From assembly GCA_905479965.1 (NCBI GenBank), contig CAJQOR010000290.1:1-10340 (forward strand): a DNA stretch of 10,340 bases, in the 5' to 3' direction. Below the pieces are notes generated by a model. It worked only from the letters and a program-made list of their open reading frames with translations. It was not told the DNA's origin and ran no database searches. Position 1 is the first letter of the stretch. Every line of letters begins with the position of its first letter. Of this stretch, positions 5,907 through 10,340 are shown in pieces. This DNA is from an uncultured Rhizobiaceae group bacterium (lineage in GTDB: Bacteria; Pseudomonadota; Alphaproteobacteria; Rhizobiales; Rhizobiaceae). The position numbers and the translations under genes were made by a program.

Positions 5907-7313
5907 CTAAAGTTTATAAGCTTTTTTTGCCAAGCGATAAGTTAAATCATGCGCTAATTCAAACGCATCTTCTTGTCGTAGTCGTCCGGTTAAAACAAGA
6001 TTAGCCAGATAAGCGCAATCGGATCGCCGGGCGACGTCATGGCGCGCTGGAATGGAACAAAATGCACGGGTGTCATCGTTAAACCCGACGGTATTATAAA
6101 ATCCACATGTCTCAGTAACGGCTTCACGATAGCGTTTCATGCCTTCGTAACTATCAAAGAACCACCAAGAAGGGCCCAGTTTAAGCGCCGGATATGCGCC
6201 CGCTAATGGAGCTAATTCTCGACTGTAACTCGTCTCATCCAGCGTGAAGATGATGACTGTTAAATCGGATTCCATACCAACTGCATCTAACATCGGCTTA
6301 AGCGCATCGACATAATTTGTAGATGTTGGGATATCAAATCCTTTATCGCGACCATGATGTTTGAAAACATTAGCTGAGTGATTACGATGAGACCCGCAAT
6401 GGATTTGCATGACAAGTCCATCATCGATGCTCATGCGCGCCATTTCTGTGAGCATATGGCCACGGAAACAATCGGCTTCATCTTTGCTAAATTGACCTGA
6501 TAATACTTTTTCAAACAGTGCTTCAATATCAGCCAAATCCAAATCTTCGGTTCTGGCACTTGCATGTCCATGATCTGTCGCTGTTGCGCCCATTTGTTTA
6601 AAGAAAGCACGTCTGAATTGGTGGGCTTTTAAATAACCTCGCCAACTCGTTGCGTCTTGCTCAGTTAACACACCCAATTGACGGACATTATCGGCAAAAC
6701 CTTCAAACTCAGGATCAACAGTTGCATCAGGACGATAGGTCGTTATCACCCGTCCATTCCAATCGCTATCATTAATCCGTCTATGCCATTTAAGATCATC
6801 CAATGCAGACTCAGTCGTTGCAATCGCTTCAATCCCAAAACGATCAAAGAGTTGGCGTGGTCGATAGGCATCATCTTTTAGCTTTTGGTCAATGTGATCA
6901 TAATAAATGTCCGCAGTTTTCTCAGACAACACGTCATCAATTCCAAAGACATGTTCAAAAGAATGGTCAAGCCACATCTGAGATGGCGTACCACGAAACA
7001 AATGATAGTTCTTAGCAAACAGATGCCAAATATCTCTCGGGTCTTTTTCCTCAACCGAACCATCGGCAAAAGGCACACCTAGATCTGTTAACTTGACCCC
7101 TTGAGAAACGAGCATGCGAAAAACATAGTGATCTGGCACAACAAACAATTGAGCCGGATCAACAAAATGATCATTTTTGGCGAACCAGCTAGGATCGGTG
7201 TGACCATGGGGGCTGATAATTGGAAGGTCTGCAATGGTATCATAGAGCTCGCGGGCAACCTTGCGCGCCGCAGGTTCGATCGGAAATAAACGGTCTGGAT
7301 CGGTAAGTGCCAT
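5907..7313 (-). CDS. uxaC: Uronate isomerase (glucuronate isomerase)
   Basis: UxaC interconverts D-glucuronate with D-fructuronate and D-galacturonate with D-tagaturonate, the first step of hexuronate breakdown toward 2-keto-3-deoxygluconate. It is a cytoplasmic metal-dependent TIM barrel of the amidohydrolase superfamily. At 468 residues it matches the usual length (about 470). Visible signatures are ISPHGHTDP at 33-41 with the HxH metal pair H36/H38, TDHGHA at 246-251, MQIHCGSHRNHS at 302-313, WWFFDS at 383-388 and GFNDDTRAF at 410-418. The N-terminus, PDRLFPIEPAARKVARELY, is a typical start for the family, so the ATG at 7313 is kept although no strong ribosome site precedes it. No other hexuronate genes (uxaB, uxuA, kdgK, transporter) lie in the window, so the pathway must be encoded elsewhere. 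It is divergent from the hydrolase gene, with a palindrome in the shared gap that could be its operator. Confidence 0.96.
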   Translation of the reverse strand: MALTDPDRLFPIEPAARKVARELYDTIADLPIISPHGHTDPSWFAKNDHFVDPAQLFVVPDHYVFRMLVSQGVKLTDLGVPFADGSVEEKDPRDIWHLFAKNYHLFRGTPSQMWLDHSFEHVFGIDDVLSEKTADIYYDHIDQKLKDDAYRPRQLFDRFGIEAIATTESALDDLKWHRRINDSDWNGRVITTYRPDATVDPEFEGFADNVRQLGVLTEQDATSWRGYLKAHQFRRAFFKQMGATATDHGHASARTEDLDLADIEALFEKVLSGQFSKDEADCFRGHMLTEMARMSIDDGLVMQIHCGSHRNHSANVFKHHGRDKGFDIPTSTNYVDALKPMLDAVGMESDLTVIIFTLDETSYSRELAPLAGAYPALKLGPSWWFFDSYEGMKRYREAVTETCGFYNTVGFNDDTRAFCSIPARHDVARRSDCAYLANLVLTGRLRQEDAFELAHDLTYRLAKKAYKL

Positions 7314-7361
7314 AGAGAAAATTCTTATCTTTGATTTACAACGGATATCATGTTCTAAGTC

Positions 7362-7381
7362 GTTGCCAATAATTGGTCAAC
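7362..7381. promoter_or_regulatory. Palindrome in the uxaC/hydrolase divergent gap, candidate operator
   Basis: The core CCAAT-A-ATTGG (7366-7376) is a perfect inverted repeat around one base. It extends to GTTG on the left and CAAC on the right, with one unpaired T (7377). It lies 49 bases from the uxaC start and 46 from the hydrolase start, well placed to control either or both. GntR-family uronate regulators (UxuR, ExuR) bind ATTGG/CCAAT-type half sites, but in the opposite order (ATTGGT..ACCAAT), so assignment to that family is only a guess. Confidence 0.35.
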
Positions 7382-7426
7382 AAAGACACAAATACCAACA
7401 GGTAGTTCACTTATTCAGGATGTAGC

Positions 7427-8260
7427 ATGATAAATCATCATAAAATCCAGTTCCCCATCCATGATTGGGATCTTGCTTATGACAATCGCGGATATGTACC
7501 AAACATCGAAGAGCTTATTGGTGAATTACCCAACAAGGCCGCTGATTATCGATCTCAAACACCCTGCAAACTTGATATCAGCTATGGTGCGAGCGAGCGC
7601 ATGATCTATGATGTATTCATGCCTGAATGTGCGCCCAAAGGGTTAGTCATTTTCATTCACGGCGGCTATTGGCATCTGACCGACAAATCAGTCTGGTCAC
7701 ACTTGGCAAAAGGTGCAGTGGACCGCGGTTGGGCGGTCGTCGTTCCAAGTTATGAATTATGCCCCAATGTTGAAATTTCTGACATAATAGCGATGATTGG
7801 CAAAGCAATTAATCAGGCTGCTCGCGACATAAAAGGACCGATTGTCTTATCTGGGCACTCTGCGGGTGGACATCTTGTCTGCGAAATGATGAGCGAGGGA
7901 TCGCCGCTTGATGATGCGATTTTATCACGAATCAAAAATGCTGTTTCGATCTCAGGGTTAAGCGATTTACGTCCTTTATTAAACACCAAGATGAATGATG
8001 TTTTACGGCTCAATTTGCAAACAGCAAGTGCAGCTAGCCCAGCTCTGAAAGTGCCACTTAAATACATTCCCTTGGTAGCTTGGGTTGGTGCTGCAGAACG
8101 TTCAGAATTTTTGCGCCAAAACGCACTTATTGCCAATATTTGGTATGGTCTTGGGGTCGATATGACAATTATCGAAGAGCCCGATAAACATCATTTCAGT
8201 GTTGTCGACGCTATGCAGGATCCAAATTCGCCCTTAGTCAACGCACTCCTTGATATCTGA
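7427..8260 (+). CDS. Alpha/beta hydrolase, kynurenine formamidase-like
   Basis: This is a cytoplasmic serine hydrolase (277 residues, no signal peptide). The oxyanion motif HGGYW is at 78-82, the nucleophile elbow GHSAGG at 143-148 with S145, and the likely catalytic histidine H256 in KHHFSVV. Layout and wording follow the animal arylformamidase (AFMID) type: HGGYW, GHSAG, an SGLSDLRPL segment like SGVFDLEPI, then a VGAAERSEF segment aligning with VGQFDSPEF. In that alignment the catalytic acid would be E224 rather than Asp. Proteins of this type hydrolyse N-formylkynurenine in tryptophan breakdown, but many bacterial relatives are just esterases. No kynurenine pathway genes are nearby, so the substrate is open. 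Ribosome site AGGA lies about eight bases before the ATG. It converges on the FMN-binding gene with 13 bases between stops. Confidence 0.85.
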   Translation: MINHHKIQFPIHDWDLAYDNRGYVPNIEELIGELPNKAADYRSQTPCKLDISYGASERMIYDVFMPECAPKGLVIFIHGGYWHLTDKSVWSHLAKGAVDRGWAVVVPSYELCPNVEISDIIAMIGKAINQAARDIKGPIVLSGHSAGGHLVCEMMSEGSPLDDAILSRIKNAVSISGLSDLRPLLNTKMNDVLRLNLQTASAASPALKVPLKYIPLVAWVGAAERSEFLRQNALIANIWYGLGVDMTIIEEPDKHHFSVVDAMQDPNSPLVNALLDI

Positions 8261-8273
8261 CAGCATCGCCCTA

Positions 8274-8873
8274 TTAAGGATTAATCCAATCCGCTTTTTC
8301 AATATCGCCAGACCTATCATAAAATATCTTCGCACGACGATTATCAGAACGTTGGAGCCGGAACCAATCTAGTTTATCCGCTTTAAACTTAATCACCCCA
8401 AATCGAGAACGCCCTTGCGCAAGTTGGTTGGCTGACGGCGGTTCTAGCTGCCTTCCATTTTGCTCCGAAAGAGGCGGGTTTGCGTCATCCCCAGGCGCTC
8501 CACCGCAATAGGTGTTTTTGCTCCAGATTGACAATTTATCCCATTCAGTTTGATTGATCTCCGTGCCTTCTGCAAATAATTCGACACGACCTTCAAAACG
8601 AAATTGCTCAGAAATACCTGCGCTGAACCCAAGTATTGAGGCTTTTGGATGGTTAGATAACTCTGACCATTTATCACTTAAAACATCGGTGTGAAAAACA
8701 AGCATACGTTTGTTCAAACTTAAATCTCGTAGCACCAGCAATCGACTAACCGGAACCTGATCTTGTGACAATGTTGCAAGCGATAAATACCGCAAGTCAT
8801 GTTCACGGCTTTGCGTTGCTGTCATTAAATTAGCCCACACACCTTCGTCAACAGAGATTAAATCGACCGACAT
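8274..8873 (-). CDS. Pyridoxamine 5'-phosphate oxidase-like FMN-binding protein
   Basis: This predicted cytoplasmic FMN-binding split-barrel protein of 199 residues belongs to the pyridoxamine-phosphate-oxidase-like superfamily. Features seen: a VSRLLVLRD strand at 42-50, HTDVLSDKWSEL at 61-72 (like the HTD..S.K flavin-contact region of the family), FRFEGRVEL at 91-99, and a C-terminal segment LDWFRLQRSDNRRAKI at 168-183 that matches the usual ending where substrate and phosphate are gripped. It resembles the shorter 'putative PNPOx' group rather than PdxH itself, so vitamin B6 synthesis should not be assumed. AAGGA lies about ten bases before the ATG. It sits downstream of the SulP transporter on the same strand, but the 119-base gap with palindromes suggests its own promoter. 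No functional link to the transporter is evident. Confidence 0.8.
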   Translation of the reverse strand: MSVDLISVDEGVWANLMTATQSREHDLRYLSLATLSQDQVPVSRLLVLRDLSLNKRMLVFHTDVLSDKWSELSNHPKASILGFSAGISEQFRFEGRVELFAEGTEINQTEWDKLSIWSKNTYCGGAPGDDANPPLSEQNGRQLEPPSANQLAQGRSRFGVIKFKADKLDWFRLQRSDNRRAKIFYDRSGDIEKADWINP

Positions 8874-8899
8874 GAAGCAAAAATCCTTTAACCGAGCTT

Positions 8900-8911
8900 A
8901 CAATATATTGT
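8900..8911. repeat. Perfect 12-base palindrome upstream of FMN protein gene
   Basis: ACAATATATTGT is a perfect self-complementary 12-mer, 26 bases before the start of the FMN-binding protein gene. The position would suit an operator overlapping the promoter or leader. It is AT-only apart from the outer C/G pair, so chance is a real alternative. Confidence 0.3.
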
Positions 8912-8922
8912 TGATTCGCAAT

Positions 8923-8940
8923 TATATTTGATCAAACATA
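8923..8940. repeat. 18-base inverted repeat upstream of FMN protein gene
   Basis: TAT-A-TTTGATCAAA-C-ATA has a perfect 10-base core, TTTGATCAAA (8927-8936), extended by three more complementary pairs after one mismatch. It is 49 bases upstream of the FMN-binding protein start, in the 119-base gap behind the SulP gene. Symmetry of this size suits a dimeric repressor site; nothing identifies the regulator. Confidence 0.35.
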
Positions 8941-8992
8941 TATGGTTTATCAGCACAGGGGAAAAGCAAATCAATATAGGTTATTGCACCTT

Positions 8993-10340
8993 TTAAGATG
9001 AACCCTCAGATCGCAATTGTTTAACTGCACAGTGCTGCGATAAAAATACTTCGCCGGTAAGCTCGGAGAAAAGCGCTGTACGCTCTAACCGATCCATCAC
9101 CGGCCCCTTTACCTCAGTTAAATGAAACGCCACTCCCAATTCTTTAAGACGCATATTCAATGCTTCAATGGACTCCAACGCGCTCATATCAATTGTGTTA
9201 ATTGCCGAACACTGCAGTAATACATGTTTGATATCTTCATTTTTTACCGTCAGATCATAAACGGCATCTTCCAAATAACGGGCATTGGCAAAGTATAGAC
9301 TTTCATCAACGCGCACAGACAGAATATGCGGATCTGTTATCACATTATGTCGCAAGATATTTCTGTAATGTTCAGAACCTGGAACCTGGCCAACAACTGC
9401 CATATGTGGGCGAGAGGATTTGTAAAGATGAATGAAGATTGAGATCACAACACCTGCTGTTACACCTGTTTCTATACCAAGCAAAAGCGTGATCGTAATC
9501 GTTGTCAAAACGGCAATAAAATCAGCTTTTGAATACCGCCAGGTTTTTTTCAAAATGGAAAAATCCACCAAAGTTAAAACAGCGATAATAATGGTTGCCG
9601 CCAAGGTTGCTTTTGGCAAAAAGAAAATAAGTGGCGTTAGGAAAATTGAGGCAAACGCCAATCCTAATGCAGTGTATGCGCCCGCTGCGGGGGTATCAGC
9701 GCCGGCATCAAAATTGACAACGGATCTCGAAAATCCGCCCGTCACTGGAAAACCACCTGAAAAGGATGCCCCGATATTTGCAGCGCCCAATCCGATTAAT
9801 TCCTGATCTGGTGAGATGCGCTGGCGTTTTTTAGCAGCTAACGTTTGCGCAACTGAAATAGATTCAACAAATCCGATCACTGAAATGAGCAGTGCTGACC
9901 CAATCAAAGATATCCACATCTCATATGAAAAAGACGGTGTTGTAAGGGGCGGCAAACCTTGTGGCACATCACCAACAAGTGCCACACTATAGTTTGCAAG
10001 GTTAAAAGCCCATGCAGCAGTGATTGTCGTAATAACCGCAAAAACGGGTCCGATCTTCGTGCATATATCAGCAATTTTTGCTGAGATACCAAGTCTGATC
10101 AGAACATTTTTCAGGCCTCTTCTAACCAAAAACAAAAAGGTTAAAACAAAAAAACCAACAGAGAATGTATACCAATTTATCTGGTTCAAATTCGATAGAA
10201 GAGACAGGGTAAGTTCGATAAAGTTATGCCCTTGCGCCTGGATACCAAAAATATGCTTGAGCTGACTGGTTGCAATAAGAATTCCAGAGGCTGTGATAAA
10301 ACCGGCGATCACGGGGTGCGATAAAAAATTAGCTAGAAAG
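8993..10340 (-). CDS. SulP family anion transporter with STAS domain (N-terminus beyond window)
   Basis: This inner-membrane anion permease belongs to the SLC26/SulP family; bacterial members move sulfate, bicarbonate or dicarboxylates. The frame stays open to the window end. The GTG at 10312 is internal, since the codons before it read FLANFLSHP, running into VIAGFITASG, a conserved SulP stretch. Visible are 448 residues of an expected 570 or so; about the first 130 are outside. Counting from the codon at 10312: several membrane helices to about 295, with the core signature GGFPVTGGFSRSVVN at 186-200; then the cytoplasmic STAS domain, about 327-435, with NTIDMSALESI at 372-382, where S377 is the serine equivalent to the phosphorylatable one in anti-sigma antagonists. 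No carbonic anhydrase or sulfur-assimilation gene is in view to indicate the ion. The stop at 8993-8995 is 119 bases upstream of the FMN protein gene. Family secure; substrate unknown. Confidence 0.93.
   Translation of the reverse strand, partial: FLANFLSHPVIAGFITASGILIATSQLKHIFGIQAQGHNFIELTLSLLSNLNQINWYTFSVGFFVLTFLFLVRRGLKNVLIRLGISAKIADICTKIGPVFAVITTITAAWAFNLANYSVALVGDVPQGLPPLTTPSFSYEMWISLIGSALLISVIGFVESISVAQTLAAKKRQRISPDQELIGLGAANIGASFSGGFPVTGGFSRSVVNFDAGADTPAAGAYTALGLAFASIFLTPLIFFLPKATLAATIIIAVLTLVDFSILKKTWRYSKADFIAVLTTITITLLLGIETGVTAGVVISIFIHLYKSSRPHMAVVGQVPGSEHYRNILRHNVITDPHILSVRVDESLYFANARYLEDAVYDLTVKNEDIKHVLLQCSAINTIDMSALESIEALNMRLKELGVAFHLTEVKGPVMDRLERTALFSELTGEVFLSQHCAVKQLRSEGSS

Noticed and set aside
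9432..9806. Long open frame on the plus strand opposite the SulP transporter
   Set aside because: It is the antisense shadow of conserved SulP membrane helices, with no ribosome site and no recognisable domain.

Overview
The window looks like chromosomal DNA from an alphaproteobacterium, moderately AT-rich. The best guess is a marine relative of the Hyphomicrobiales or roseobacter-type lineages. This rests on the gene families (a DMGDH-type flavoprotein fused to a GcvT domain, a SulP transporter, a short DksA-like protein, UxaC) and is an inference. There are no RNA genes, insertion sequences or CRISPR arrays. The window is densely coding: nine genes, every intergenic gap under 300 bases, and both end genes cut by the window edge.

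Left part (1-5034). A truncated FAD-dependent dimethylglycine/sarcosine dehydrogenase-like enzyme runs rightward. It meets, with 2 bases between stops, a leftward cluster that reads in transcription order: CpxP/Spy-like periplasmic protein (4450-5034), OmpR-family response regulator (3583-4272), HAMP sensor histidine kinase (2317-3579). Regulator and kinase resemble E. coli CpxR and CpxA, and the first gene is a CpxP-like LTxxQ protein. Upstream of it lies a tandem GTAAA-N5-GTAAA, which is the E. coli CpxR box consensus. Between the CpxP-like gene and the regulator is a long hairpin whose outer stem pairs well only in the operon's own transcript. Together this looks like a self-contained, probably autoregulated, Cpx-type envelope-stress module.

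Middle part (5207-7313). A two-helix small membrane protein (leftward) is divergent from a short DksA/TraR zinc-finger protein (rightward). The latter converges on uxaC, uronate isomerase (leftward), the only sugar-acid catabolic gene in view.

Right part (7427-10340). An alpha/beta hydrolase of the kynurenine-formamidase type is divergent from uxaC across a 113-base gap that holds a palindrome. It converges on a pyridoxamine-phosphate-oxidase-like FMN protein (leftward). Upstream of that, also leftward, is a SulP anion transporter with a STAS domain, cut at its N-terminus by the window end. The FMN protein's upstream region carries two palindromes.

The most interesting part is the Cpx-like module with its box and its intercistronic RNA structure. 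The rest is ordinary metabolic and housekeeping content.
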